NCBI RefSeq assembly: GCF_000235425.2
Contig: NZ_KI912266.1
Coordinates: 7,370,720-7,434,719, forward strand
DNA: 64,000 nucleotides
Direction of reading: 5' to 3'
DNA from: Pseudofrankia saprophytica
GTDB lineage: Bacteria; Actinomycetota; Actinomycetes; Frankiales; Frankiaceae
Position numbers and translations under genes: made by a program. The notes beneath the pieces are model-generated. The model saw only the letters and a program-made list of their open reading frames with translations. It did not search any database and was not told the origin of the DNA. Of the stretch, positions 1 through 8,435 are shown piece by piece; the stretch's first letter is position 1; the number at the start of each line of letters is the position of its first letter.

Positions 1-164
1 ATGAGCGCGACGGTGATCAGCGCGTCGAAGTCCGTCGGGACCTGGGGAATCCAGGCGGTGTCCATCCCGGCGCCCTCGGCCCAGCGCACGTCGTCGAGCA
101 TCCGCGCGACCTTGCGCGCGGAGTCCCCGCGCTCGGGCCCGATCATCACGCCGAACCGCGCCAT
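1..164 (-). CDS. LLM-class F420-dependent oxidoreductase, N-terminal part (cut by window edge)
   Basis: Only the first 54 codons lie in the window. The translation begins MARFGVMIGPERGD and continues through an AEGAGMDTAWIPQ stretch, which is the first beta strand and helix of the luciferase-like TIM barrel seen in F420-dependent (LLM) oxidoreductases. The ATG at 164 is preceded by a purine-rich GGAGAAG on the minus strand. It is the last visible gene of a minus-strand run that starts at 4538, 29 bp after the FadD3-like ligase, so it is probably in the same operon. The reaction and substrate cannot be told from this fragment; it could equally be a flavin-dependent member of the family. Confidence 0.75.
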   Translation of the reverse strand, partial: MARFGVMIGPERGDSARKVARMLDDVRWAEGAGMDTAWIPQVPTDFDALITVAL

Positions 165-193
165 CTTCTCCACCTAACTCTTCAGTGCGACGG

Positions 194-1699
194 TCAACGC
201 AGCTGGTCCTTCATGACCTTGCCCGTCGCGTTCAGCGGAAGGGCGTCGAGGAACTCGACGAAACGCGGCGCCTTGAACCCGGCCATCCGCTCCTTGGACC
301 AGGACATGACCTCCTCGGCGGTCACCTCGGCGCCCGCGCGCCGGACGATGAACGCCTTGCACACCTCGCCGAGGCGCGCGTCGGGCACGCCGATGACGGC
401 GGCCTGAGCCACGGCCGGGTGCTCCAGAAGGTATCCCTCGATCTCGGCGGGATAGGCGTTGAAACCGCCGACGATGAACATGTCCTTCTTGCGGCCGACG
501 ATCTTCAGGTAGCCACGCTCGTCGAGCGAGCCGAGGTCGCCGGTGTGCAGCCAGCCGTCGGCATCGACGGTCTCGGCGGTGGCCAACGGGTCGTCGAAGT
601 AGCCCTGCATGACGCTGTAGCCGCGGATGAGCACCTCGCCGTCACCGGCGACCGCGACCTCGATCCCGTCGCAGGGCGCGCCGACGGTCGTCGCGATCGA
701 CTCGAACGAGTCGCCGGGACGCGACGCCGTCGCGGTGCCGGCCTCGGTGAGGCCGTAGCCGGTCATGATGTGCTGGAACGGCAGCTCGGCCTTCATCCGG
801 CGGATGAGCTCCACCGGGATGTCGGCCGAGCCGGTGACCGCGCAGCGCAGGGATGACAGGTCGTGCTTGCCGCCGGCCTCGAGCAGCGAGTGGTAGATGG
901 TCGGCGCGCCGGGGAGCATCGTGATCTTCTCCCGCTCGACCAGCTCGCCGACCTTGTCCACATCGAAGACGGCGAGCGGCAGGATCGTCGCGCCACGAAT
1001 GAGTGACGCGACAAGCCCTGCCTTGTAGCCGAACGTGTGGAAGAACGGGTTGACGATCAGGTACCGGTCACCCTCGCGCAGATCCGCCTGGTAGCACCAC
1101 TCGGAATACAGCCGCAGCGTCTGCCGGTGGTTCATCGTCACGCCCTTGGGGCGCCCGGTCGTGCCGGACGTGAAGATGATGTCGGCGATGTCGCCGCCGT
1201 CGACCTCCCGCTCGAACGGCGAGCCGCTCGCGAGGAAGTCCGACTTCAGGTCGAGGTTCGTGACCCCGTCCGGGACCTCGTAGTCGATACCGAGGAAGCC
1301 GGGCTGGGTGAGCACCGCCTTGGCCCCGCTGCGCACGATGATGTCGGCGGCCTCGGCCGCCTTGTAGCGGGTGTTGACGGGAACCAGGACACCGCCGGCG
1401 GTCAGCAGCCCGAAGGCCGCGATCGCCCACTCGGCCGAGTTCGGCGCCCAGATAGCCACCCGGTCGCCCTTGCCGACGCCCAGCGCGGCGAACGCGCCGG
1501 CGGCCCGGCGGACCCGCTCGACCAGCTCGACGTAGGTCAGGCGCAGGTCACCGTCGACGAGCGCCTCGGCGTCGCCGAACCGCTCCGCGGTACTCGCCAC
1601 CATCCGCGGGATGGTGTCCCACGGCAGCCCCGTGAACGTCGCGCTCTCGGTGCTCCCGGCAATGGTCAAGTCCCCGGCAACCCGGAGGTTCTCTGTCAC
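194..1699 (-). CDS. FadD3-like acyl-CoA synthetase (AMP-forming)
   Basis: A complete 501-residue adenylate-forming enzyme that would activate a carboxylic acid to its acyl-CoA through an acyl-AMP. The P-loop-like motif TSGTTGRPKG is at about residues 177-186, the YGLTE motif near 314, the GWLHTGDL motif near 380 and the C-terminal lysine motif NATGKV at about 493. Length and several signatures (NPFFHTFGYKAG, LPGAPTIYHSLL, GGFNAYPAEIE) match FadD3 of mycobacteria, the ligase for the propionate side chain of steroid C/D rings. That likeness is from remembered family sequences, not an alignment. It lies 62 bp downstream of the amidohydrolase gene on the same strand, so co-transcription is likely. 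The substrate is probably a cyclic or branched alkanoate, but no ring-degradation partners are nearby. Confidence 0.88.
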   Translation of the reverse strand: MTENLRVAGDLTIAGSTESATFTGLPWDTIPRMVASTAERFGDAEALVDGDLRLTYVELVERVRRAAGAFAALGVGKGDRVAIWAPNSAEWAIAAFGLLTAGGVLVPVNTRYKAAEAADIIVRSGAKAVLTQPGFLGIDYEVPDGVTNLDLKSDFLASGSPFEREVDGGDIADIIFTSGTTGRPKGVTMNHRQTLRLYSEWCYQADLREGDRYLIVNPFFHTFGYKAGLVASLIRGATILPLAVFDVDKVGELVEREKITMLPGAPTIYHSLLEAGGKHDLSSLRCAVTGSADIPVELIRRMKAELPFQHIMTGYGLTEAGTATASRPGDSFESIATTVGAPCDGIEVAVAGDGEVLIRGYSVMQGYFDDPLATAETVDADGWLHTGDLGSLDERGYLKIVGRKKDMFIVGGFNAYPAEIEGYLLEHPAVAQAAVIGVPDARLGEVCKAFIVRRAGAEVTAEEVMSWSKERMAGFKAPRFVEFLDALPLNATGKVMKDQLR

Positions 1700-1761
1700 C
1701 TCGACGTCCTCGTCATTCGGTGTCCGAACTGCTCGGTGTCCTGATCCGCCCCGCGCGGCGC

Positions 1762-2937
1762 TCAGCCGTCGATCAGCTTGGCGAGGTTGCCGCCCATGAC
1801 CTTGAACTTGTCATCCTCGCTGAGGTCTCCCAGCTCGCTGACATGGGTCACCGGGTCGCCAAGGCCCTCGGGGTGCGGGTAGTCCGAGCCGAACAGGATC
1901 CGCTCGATGCCGAGCAGCTCGCCGAGGTCCGCGTAGCTCTCCTCCCAGAAGGGAGAGATGTTGATGTTGCGGCGCATGACGTCGATCGGGTGCTCGTCGA
2001 AGCCCTGCGGGTACTTCTTGTAGGCGTCCTTGAGCGACTTCTGCAGCGGGGCGACCCAGGAGGCGCCGTTCTCGATGACGGCGATCTTCAGCTCCGGGAA
2101 CCGGGACAGCGCGCCGTGGCAGATCAGCGCGGCCACCGAGTCCTCGATCGGGCGCCACATGCTGACCATCTTGAAGACGTCGGGCTTGAACGGCAGGTAC
2201 TCGCGCTTGTTGGCGTCCCAGTCGCTCTGGTAGCGGACGTAGCCGCTGTCGGACGAGTGCATGCCGACCAGCACTCCGTGCTCGACGACCTTGGCCCAGA
2301 ACGGGTCGAACTCCGGCAGGCCGAACGAGCGGGAGCCGGCGTGGCCGGGCACCGGCGCGGGCCGGACCAGGATGACGCGGGCGCCACGGGCGACGACCCA
2401 CTCCAGCTCCTCGATCGCCTTCTCGACGATCGGCAGCGTGATGACCGGGGTGGAGTAGATCCGGTTCTGGTAGTTGAACGTCCAGGTCTCGTGCATCCAC
2501 TCGTTGAGGGCGTGGACGACGGCGTGCGTGAGCTCCGGGTCGTCGCGCATCCGCTCCTCGAGCAGGCTGGCGAGCGTCGGGAACATCAGCGTCCGGTCGA
2601 GGCCCTGCTCGTCCATGAGGGCCAGGCGCGACTCGGGCTCCCGGAACGCCGGGATGGCGCGCATCGGCTTGCCGATGATCTCGCGGTAGGACTTGCCCTC
2701 CGGGTTGCCGATCCGGAAGTAGTCCTCCTGGGCGCCGGGCCTGGCGACCACGTCGAACGTGGGGTTCGGGATGTACTCGCTGATCCGGCCCCGGATCGCG
2801 ATCTTGGTGCGACCGTCGATCTCGACGTACCGGATCGCGCCCTCGAACTCCTTCGGCAGGAACTTGGTGAAGGCGTCCTTGGTCTCGTACATGTGGTTGT
2901 CCGCGTCGAAGACCGGATACGGCGAGCGCGTCGACAT
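1762..2937 (-). CDS. COG2159 amidohydrolase-family protein (ACMSD-like)
   Basis: A 391-residue metal-dependent hydrolase/decarboxylase-type TIM barrel. It starts with the characteristic FDADNHMYE motif (residues about 10-18) and has GMHSSDSG in the middle and LFGSDYPHPEG near the C terminus, whose Asp is the usual metal/catalytic residue of this superfamily. The ATG at 2937 is chosen because a perfect AAGGAGG ribosome-binding site lies 6 nt upstream. The open frame runs on upstream inside the ligase gene, but that extension has no homology-like content. Its close paralogue is at 8436-9641, sharing FPTLASLLEERM and ENGASWVAPL. Such proteins accompany CoA-based catabolism of cyclic acids in actinobacteria; the exact reaction (C-C hydrolysis or decarboxylation) is not known. 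Confidence 0.85.
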   Translation of the reverse strand: MSTRSPYPVFDADNHMYETKDAFTKFLPKEFEGAIRYVEIDGRTKIAIRGRISEYIPNPTFDVVARPGAQEDYFRIGNPEGKSYREIIGKPMRAIPAFREPESRLALMDEQGLDRTLMFPTLASLLEERMRDDPELTHAVVHALNEWMHETWTFNYQNRIYSTPVITLPIVEKAIEELEWVVARGARVILVRPAPVPGHAGSRSFGLPEFDPFWAKVVEHGVLVGMHSSDSGYVRYQSDWDANKREYLPFKPDVFKMVSMWRPIEDSVAALICHGALSRFPELKIAVIENGASWVAPLQKSLKDAYKKYPQGFDEHPIDVMRRNINISPFWEESYADLGELLGIERILFGSDYPHPEGLGDPVTHVSELGDLSEDDKFKVMGGNLAKLIDG

Positions 2938-2959
2938 GAGATCCCTCCTTGCTGAATGC

Positions 2960-2974
2960 GAGAATCCTATTCTC
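2960..2974. promoter_or_regulatory. Perfect 6-3-6 inverted repeat GAGAAT-CCT-ATTCTC
   Basis: GAGAAT at 2960-2965 and ATTCTC at 2969-2974 form a perfect inverted repeat in the 29-bp gap before the amidohydrolase gene, overlapping the stop codon of the upstream ligase. It is too short and T-poor for a terminator and may be an internal operator. Its arms resemble the GAGAA/TTCTC ends of motif A at 4572 and 8259, but the centre differs. Confidence 0.35.
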
Positions 2975-4538
2975 CGGCCTGTCCGGCCGCAATGTCCCGC
3001 CGCAGGACCACCTTCTGGACCTTGCCACTGGCCGTGCGCGGGAAGTCGTCGACCACGCGGATCTCCTCCGGCCACTTCTGCCTGGCCAGCCCCACCCGCT
3101 CCAGGTGCGTCCGCGTGTCCCCCAACGTCGGCACCTCGTGCCCCGGCGCGAGCCGCAGCACCGCCACGGCGTGCTCGCCGAGACGCGGGTCCGGGGCGGC
3201 CACGACCGCGGCCTCGGCGACGGCCGGCATCGTCAGCAGTGCCTCCTCCACCTCCAGGGCGCTGATGTTCTCCCCGCCGCGGATGATGAAGTCGGCCAAG
3301 CGGTCGACGATCGTGAGGTAGCCGTCCTCGTCCAGCACGCCGACGTCTCCGGTGTGGTACCAGCCCTCGTCGTCGAACGCCTTCGCCGTCAGCTCGTCGT
3401 CGAGGTAGCCCAGGCACAGGTCCGGGCCGCGGCTGAGGATCTCGCCGTCCTCGGCGAGCTGGATCTCGACGCCCGTCATCGGGTCGCCATCGGTGAAGAT
3501 CCTCTTCTCGAGCGCGGCGGAGTAGCGCGAGCCGGTGATCGACGGATGCTCCGTGCTGCCGTACGACCGGAAGACGGTGACGCCCAGGTCGGTGAGCCGG
3601 GTGGTCACCGCCGCCGGCACCGAGGAACCGCCGAGGCCCGCGTAGCGGATCCCCTCGTGGTGCCTGGCGAGGTCGAAGTCGGGGTGGTCGACGATGCTGG
3701 TCATGAAGTAGGTCGCGCCGCCGCCGACGGTGAGACCGTCGGCGAGCAGCTCCAGCACCCTCGCCGGGTCCCAGACGTCCAGCAGGTTGATCGGCATTCC
3801 GTCCAGCACCGGGATCAGCAGCGCGTTGAGCATCCCGATGAAGTGTCCGACCGGCGCGCCGGTGAGCTGGGCACCCCGGTCTGGCGCCAGCAGCCCGGCC
3901 AGCTGGCGGGTCTCGAAGACCAGCGTCTGGTGGCTGTGCACCACGCCCTTCGGGTCGCGGGTGGTGCCCGAGGTGAACGCGATCACGGCGGGTGAGGCCG
4001 GGTCGACCGGGAGCACGCCCTCCAGCGGCTCGTCGGCGAGCAGGTCGTCGAAGTTCACTGTCTCGCCGCGCCGGTCCGAGTCCCGGTCGACGACGCCGAC
4101 GATCGGCACCTCGGCGCACAGGTCCTCGTGCAGCTCCATCCGGCCGAACCGCTGCGCGGTCACGAACACCTTGGGCCGCGCCGTGCGCAGGATGTAGCCG
4201 AGCTCCTTGCGCCCGTAGAAGTGCACGATCGGCACGACGACCGCGCCGAGGAACGTCGACGCCCAGAAGGTCGCCGCCGCCTCCACCCAGTTGGGAAGCT
4301 GGACGGCGACCACGTCGCCCGGGCCCACCCCGCGTGCCCGCAGTCCCGCGGCGAGCCGGCGGGCGAGCCGTTCGACGTCGCGAAGCGTCCCCTCGTACGG
4401 CCGCACGGCCGAGTGGACCCGGAACTGCGCGTCGGGCGCGGCCTCGAGGCCGGCGGCCAACAGGTCGCCGAGCGTCTCCCGGGTCCACCACCCCTCGGCC
4501 TCGTAGCGTTTCACCAGCTCAGGGGGGATGGTTCGCAT
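2967..4538 (-). CDS. Acyl-CoA synthetase (AMP-forming), cyclohexanecarboxylate/medium-chain ligase type
   Basis: A 523-residue adenylating enzyme. Motif FTSGTTRDPKGV lies at about residue 191, YGSTEH at about 324, GWYHTGDVG near 393, and the C-terminal catalytic lysine motif TASGKVQK near 504. The N-terminal WW.RETLG region and the SSVPAAV segment resemble cyclohexanecarboxylate-CoA ligases and FadD proteins acting on cyclic acids. It is the first gene of the minus-strand run ligase, amidohydrolase, FadD3-like ligase, LLM. It is transcribed divergently from the enoyl-CoA hydratase at 4618, and the 79-bp gap between them carries motif A. Two different ligases in one operon suggest activation of two intermediates of the same pathway (inference). 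Confidence 0.87.
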   Translation of the reverse strand: MRTIPPELVKRYEAEGWWTRETLGDLLAAGLEAAPDAQFRVHSAVRPYEGTLRDVERLARRLAAGLRARGVGPGDVVAVQLPNWVEAAATFWASTFLGAVVVPIVHFYGRKELGYILRTARPKVFVTAQRFGRMELHEDLCAEVPIVGVVDRDSDRRGETVNFDDLLADEPLEGVLPVDPASPAVIAFTSGTTRDPKGVVHSHQTLVFETRQLAGLLAPDRGAQLTGAPVGHFIGMLNALLIPVLDGMPINLLDVWDPARVLELLADGLTVGGGATYFMTSIVDHPDFDLARHHEGIRYAGLGGSSVPAAVTTRLTDLGVTVFRSYGSTEHPSITGSRYSAALEKRIFTDGDPMTGVEIQLAEDGEILSRGPDLCLGYLDDELTAKAFDDEGWYHTGDVGVLDEDGYLTIVDRLADFIIRGGENISALEVEEALLTMPAVAEAAVVAAPDPRLGEHAVAVLRLAPGHEVPTLGDTRTHLERVGLARQKWPEEIRVVDDFPRTASGKVQKVVLRRDIAAGQAGE

Positions 4539-4571
4539 GCTGGGCGCACACTCCGTTTCCTATGGGACGCT

Positions 4572-4590
4572 ACTCTCACCAGACGAGAAC
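4572..4590. promoter_or_regulatory. Motif A operator candidate, copy 1
   Basis: The sequence ACTCTCACCAGACGAGAAC is an imperfect palindrome lying between the divergent starts at 4538 (minus) and 4618 (plus). It matches the element at 8259-8278 at most positions (consensus TTCTCRCCWGACGRGAA, first base C here). Two near-identical palindromes in the promoter regions of neighbouring catabolic operons suggest one regulator; none is encoded in this part of the window. Confidence 0.55.
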
Positions 4591-4617
4591 GTTAGTACCA
4601 ACCGCGGAGAAGGCATA

Positions 4618-5349
4618 GTGATCGATCTCGAAATCGACGGGGGCCTCGCGGTCGTCACGGTCGACCGGCCCGAGGCGCGCAACGCCATCTCGCCGGCCAC
4701 GATGGACGAGCTGGAGAAGGCACTCGACGCCGTCGACGCGTCGGGGGCGCACGCTCTGGCCGTCACCGGCGGTGGCGACCGTGCCTTCATCTCCGGCGGC
4801 GACCTCAAGGAGCTCGCCACGATCCGGACGAAGGAAGGCGCCGTCGGCATGGCACTGCGGATGCGCGGGCTGTGCGACCGGATCGCCGCGTTCCGCGGGC
4901 CCGTCATCGCCGCGGTCAACGGCCACGCCCTGGGCGGCGGCGCCGAGATCGCGGTCGCGGCCGACATCCGGGTCGCCGTGGAGGGCGCCCAGATCGGCTT
5001 CACCCAGGTGATGCTCGCGGTCATGCCGGCCTGGGGCGGCGCCGAGCGCCTGGCCGCCGTCGTCGGGCGCGGCCGTGCCCTCATGCTGGCCGGCTCCGGC
5101 ACCGTCGTCGACGCGGCGGAGGCCGCGCGCCTGGGCCTGGTCGACAAGGTCTTCCCCCGCGCCGAGTTCGACGCCGGCTGGGGGGCGCTGGCCAGATCCC
5201 TGGCCCACCGCCCGGCCGCGGAGACCAAGCGCGTGATGTCCGGCGCCCTCGGCCCTCGGGAGGTCGCCGAGGCCTTCGGCGACCTCTGGGTCGCCGACGA
5301 GCACTGGGTCGAGGTCGACAAGGTGCTGAACCGGATCCGCGGCAAGTAA
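4618..5349 (+). CDS. Enoyl-CoA hydratase/isomerase family protein
   Basis: A 243-residue crotonase-fold protein starting at GTG 4618, which has GGAGAAGG 4 nt upstream. The frame is open to an ATG at 4528, but that start would run back across the divergent promoter and motif A. Crotonase signatures are clear: RPEARNAIS near residue 16, the oxyanion-hole segment GDRAFISGGDLKEL near 51-64, and NGHALGGGAEIAVAADI near 99-115. It probably hydrates or isomerises an enoyl-CoA made downstream of the ligases transcribed in the opposite direction. The usual catalytic Glu pair of enoyl-CoA hydratase 1 is not obvious, so isomerase, hydrolase or decarboxylase activity is also possible. Confidence 0.85.
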   Translation: MIDLEIDGGLAVVTVDRPEARNAISPATMDELEKALDAVDASGAHALAVTGGGDRAFISGGDLKELATIRTKEGAVGMALRMRGLCDRIAAFRGPVIAAVNGHALGGGAEIAVAADIRVAVEGAQIGFTQVMLAVMPAWGGAERLAAVVGRGRALMLAGSGTVVDAAEAARLGLVDKVFPRAEFDAGWGALARSLAHRPAAETKRVMSGALGPREVAEAFGDLWVADEHWVEVDKVLNRIRGK

Positions 5350-5382
5350 CGAGCAAGGACGGCGACGGCACCCTAGATATAA

Positions 5383-5424
5383 GGACGGAAGGGAGGACGC
5401 CGGAACGCGTCCTCCCTTCCGTCC
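5383..5424. terminator. Bidirectional terminator hairpin, 18-bp perfect stem
   Basis: Positions 5383-5400 and 5407-5424 are perfect reverse complements around a 6-nt loop. The hairpin sits between the convergent enoyl-CoA hydratase (plus) and CoA transferase (minus) genes. There is no strong T run, which is common for actinobacterial terminators. Confidence 0.8.
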
Positions 5425-5451
5425 GTCTGTGGCCACCGTCGCCGGCACCGG

Positions 5452-6666
5452 TCAGGTGACGGCGCCGGCTTCCTTGAGCTCGATGATGCGGTCCCAGTCG
5501 TAGCCGAGCTCGAGGAGGACCTCCTCGGTCTGGGCGGCGAAGTCCGGCGCCGGGGCCGCGACGGGCGCGGTGACGTCGAACTGGACCGGGTTGGCGACGA
5601 GCTCCATCTCCCCGGCGTCGATGATGTACTCGTTGGCCCTGACCTGCGGGTCGGCGCTGACCTGCAGCGAGTCCTGCACCGGGGCCCAGGGCCCGGACAG
5701 GGTGGCCAGCCGCTCGGTCCACTCCGCCAGGGTCCTGGTCGCGAACGCCTCCCGCAGCAGCTTGACGCCCTCGGGGGTGTTCTGGCCGATCAGCTCGGCG
5801 GTGGCGAACCGGGGGTCGTCGGCCAGCTCCGGCCGGTCGACGTGGCGGCACACGTCCGCCCAGAACCGGCCCGGCTGCAGCATGACCAGCGAGATGTACC
5901 GGCCGTCGCTGGTCTTGTACAGCCCGGAGAGCGGGTTGGTCGGCGCCCCGTGCTCGCCGGGCACGATGCCCTCGAAGGCCATGTTGGTGTACTTCGACAG
6001 CGCGATCCCGTGGCCCATCGACCAGACCCCGCTGCCCAGCAGCGAGACGTCGACGATGGAGGGCTCGCCGGTCCGCTCCCGGCGGAACAGCGCCGCGGCG
6101 ATGCCGCCGGCGAGGTTCGTGCCGGAGATCGTGTCGCCGTATGCCGGCCCCGGCGGGTTGACGACGCCGTTCGTGCCGGGCGGCGTCAGGCTCGCGGCGG
6201 ACGAGCCGCGTGCCCAGAAGGCGGTCATGTCGAACCCGCCCTTCGTGGACTCCGCGCCGCGCGGGCCGAGCGCGCTGCCGCGCGCATAGATGATCTTCGG
6301 GTTGACGGCGCGGATGTCGTCGACGTCCACCCGCAGCTTCTCGCGCACCTTCGGCAGGTGGTTCGTCAGGTACACGTCGGCCTGCTTCGCCAGCTCCAGC
6401 AGGACCTCCCTGCCGAGCGGGTTGGCGATGTCCAGGCCGACGCTGCGCTTGCCCCGGTTGCTGTGCCAGATGTTCGGGTTCGGCCCGGCGGGGTCGACCT
6501 TCATCTTGCCGATCTGGGTAAGCCCTCGCTGCGGGTCGCCGGTCACGGCGTGCTCGATCTTGATGACCTGAGCGCCCCACTCGCCGAGGACCGCCCCACC
6601 CGACGGCACGAAGCCGTACATGGCGACCTCGAGGACGCGGATGCCCTCCAGGGGCCGGGCGCTCAT
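5452..6666 (-). CDS. CaiB/BaiF family (class III) CoA transferase
   Basis: A 404-residue class III CoA transferase that would move CoA between acids. It begins MSARPLEGIRVLEVAMYGFVPSGG, the family start. The catalytic Asp is probably in GGFDMTAFWARG (about residue 153), and the glycine-rich segment PGPAYGDTISGT follows. The frame is open further upstream, but ATG 6666 gives the expected N terminus. It lies 31 bp after the aldehyde dehydrogenase on the same strand and is likely co-transcribed from the motif A promoter near 8259. A paralogue with the same length is at 38923-40137. The substrate pair is unknown; with an aldehyde dehydrogenase upstream, CoA transfer onto the acid just formed is a reasonable inference. 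Confidence 0.87.
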   Translation of the reverse strand: MSARPLEGIRVLEVAMYGFVPSGGAVLGEWGAQVIKIEHAVTGDPQRGLTQIGKMKVDPAGPNPNIWHSNRGKRSVGLDIANPLGREVLLELAKQADVYLTNHLPKVREKLRVDVDDIRAVNPKIIYARGSALGPRGAESTKGGFDMTAFWARGSSAASLTPPGTNGVVNPPGPAYGDTISGTNLAGGIAAALFRRERTGEPSIVDVSLLGSGVWSMGHGIALSKYTNMAFEGIVPGEHGAPTNPLSGLYKTSDGRYISLVMLQPGRFWADVCRHVDRPELADDPRFATAELIGQNTPEGVKLLREAFATRTLAEWTERLATLSGPWAPVQDSLQVSADPQVRANEYIIDAGEMELVANPVQFDVTAPVAAPAPDFAAQTEEVLLELGYDWDRIIELKEAGAVT

Positions 6667-6697
6667 CGGCCCGGCCCCTGGTTCACCTTGACCACGC

Positions 6698-8137
6698 TCA
6701 CTTGACCGGCACCGCCAGGGTCTTGCGCTCCAGGAACTCCTCCAGCCCGGCGACGCCCATCTCACGACCGATGCCGGACTGCTTGTACCCGCCGAACGGC
6801 GAGTCGGGAGCGAACCAGTTGCCGCCGTTGACGCTCACCGTGCCGGTCCGGATCCGCCGGGCGATCGCGATCGCCCGGTCGTCGTCGGCACCGAAGACGG
6901 AGCCGGACAGGCCGAAGATCGAGTTGTTGGCGATCGCGACGGCGTCGTCGTCGTCCTCATAGGCGATGATCGCCAGGACCGGGCCGAAGACCTCGTCCTG
7001 AGCGATCTCGCTGTCCGGGTCGACGTCGGCCAGCACCGTCGGGGCGTAGAAGAAGCCGGGCCCGTCGAGCCTCTTGCCGCCGGCGACCAGCGTGGCACCG
7101 GCCTCGACGGCCCGCTGGACGATCCCGTCGACCTTCTCGCGCTGCTCGGCACTGATCAGCGGGCCGACGTAGGTCTCCTCCAGCGCCGGGTCACCGACCT
7201 TGATGTTCTCGATCGTGGCCTTGACCTTCTCGACGAACTCGTCCTTGCGCGAGCTGGGCACGAGCAGGCGCGACGTGACGGCGCAGCCCTGCCCCGCGTG
7301 CGAGCAGATCGTCATGGTCGCGATGAGGGCGAGGAAGTCGGCGTCCGCGTCGTCGACCGCGATGAGCGCCGACTTGCCGCCGAGCTCCAGGAAGACCTTC
7401 TTGACGGTCTTGGCGGCGACTTCCATGATCCGGCGACCGACCGGCGTCGAGCCGGTGAAGCTGATCATGTCGACGTCGGGGTGGCTGGTGAGCACCTCGG
7501 CGACCTCGACCGACGGCGAGGTGATCACGTTGACGACGCCGGCCGGGATGTCGGTCTCGTTGGCGATGATCTCGCCGAGCGCCAGGGTGATCAGCGGAGT
7601 CTGCGGCGCGCCCTTGAGGATCACGGTGCAGCCGGCCGCGAGCGCGGGAGCGACCTTCGCGATCGCGATCTGGGTCGGGTAGTTGTAAGGAATGATCGCG
7701 GACACGACGCCCGCGGCCTCCTTCTCCACCCAGCGCCGGTTCTTGATCCCGTGGGACTCGACTTCGGGAAGATCCTCCGTGAACGAGTAGCCCGCGGCCA
7801 GGTCCGCGTAGTACTTCACGATGTCGATCGGGATGTCGAGCGCCGCGCTGTACGTCATCACCCGCGGATGCCCGACCTCGGCGATCGTCAGCTCACGCAG
7901 CTCCTCGCGGTGCTTGACCAGCGCCTGATGCAGCTGGTTCAGGCACCGCACCCGGAACTCGACGTTCGTCGACCAGTCCGTCGTGTCGAACGCCCGGCGG
8001 GCCGCCTTCACCGCGGCCACCGCCTGCTCGACCGTCGCGTCCGGCGCCTCGCCGAGAACCTCGCCCGTCGTCGGGTTGAGCGAGACCGTCGTACTCGGCG
8101 CCTCGACAAGCTGCCCGTCGATGAGTAAGCCCTTCAC
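6698..8137 (-). CDS. NAD(P)-dependent aldehyde dehydrogenase
   Basis: A 479-residue aldehyde dehydrogenase oxidising an aldehyde to the acid. The start is GTG 8137 after GAGGGACC. Signatures are the IPYNYPTQ cofactor-binding entry, FTGSTPVG (Rossmann-like loop), the general-base Glu in FLELGGKS, and the nucleophile in SHAGQGCAVTS (Cys at about residue 285). The C-terminal SPFGGYKQSGIGREMG motif is complete. It is the first gene of a two-gene unit with the CoA transferase. Together they could turn an aldehyde into an acid and then an acyl-CoA. Motif A lies about 120 bp upstream. Confidence 0.92.
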   Translation of the reverse strand: MKGLLIDGQLVEAPSTTVSLNPTTGEVLGEAPDATVEQAVAAVKAARRAFDTTDWSTNVEFRVRCLNQLHQALVKHREELRELTIAEVGHPRVMTYSAALDIPIDIVKYYADLAAGYSFTEDLPEVESHGIKNRRWVEKEAAGVVSAIIPYNYPTQIAIAKVAPALAAGCTVILKGAPQTPLITLALGEIIANETDIPAGVVNVITSPSVEVAEVLTSHPDVDMISFTGSTPVGRRIMEVAAKTVKKVFLELGGKSALIAVDDADADFLALIATMTICSHAGQGCAVTSRLLVPSSRKDEFVEKVKATIENIKVGDPALEETYVGPLISAEQREKVDGIVQRAVEAGATLVAGGKRLDGPGFFYAPTVLADVDPDSEIAQDEVFGPVLAIIAYEDDDDAVAIANNSIFGLSGSVFGADDDRAIAIARRIRTGTVSVNGGNWFAPDSPFGGYKQSGIGREMGVAGLEEFLERKTLAVPVK

Positions 8138-8258
8138 GGCAGGTCCCTCGCCCTCTTCTGGTTCGTTCTCGTGATGCGTCCACGCCGATCCTCGCGCAGG
8201 ACGCACGTCGGGTGGGTCCGGACGCCCGCCACCAGCGCTTCCCTGTGCTGGAAGCTAC

Positions 8259-8278
8259 ATTCTCGCCTGACGGGAATC
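8259..8278. promoter_or_regulatory. Motif A operator candidate, copy 2
   Basis: ATTCTCGCCTGACGGGAATC is a palindrome with arms ATTC(T/C)CG.C, located upstream of the aldehyde dehydrogenase start at 8137. It shares the pattern TTCTCRCCWGACGRGAA with 4572-4590, apart from the first base there. Both copies stand in true intergenic DNA at operon heads. Confidence 0.6.
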
Positions 8279-8354
8279 AAGATTTCATGGACTGCCCGGT
8301 ACAACCGGCCAGCCGGCGCGGGCAGACGGGCGCACACGCCAAGCGCCGGCGCCC

Positions 8355-8383
8355 GGCGGCCCGGGCACGCACCCCGGGCCGCC
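8355..8383 (-). terminator. GC-rich hairpin downstream of amidohydrolase
   Basis: GGCGGCCCGGG at 8355-8365 pairs with CCCGGGCCGCC at 8373-8383 around a 7-nt loop. It follows the minus-strand gene ending at 8436 and precedes the motif A promoter of the next operon, so it probably separates the two transcripts. No T run. Confidence 0.55.
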
Positions 8384-8435
8384 GAACCCTACAGCGCCAC
8401 CGCCGGAGCGGCCACGGTGCGCCCAGCGGCTCCGC

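Noticed and set aside
2938-4491. Upstream extension of the amidohydrolase frame, giving a 909-residue protein
   Set aside because: The added part is Arg/Gly/Pro-rich antisense-like translation inside the ligase gene; a perfect AAGGAGG and the family start FDADNH support ATG 2937.
4528-4617. ATG 4528 as start of the enoyl-CoA hydratase
   Set aside because: It would place the start inside the divergent ligase gene and read through the motif A operator; GTG 4618 has a good ribosome-binding site and the family N terminus.
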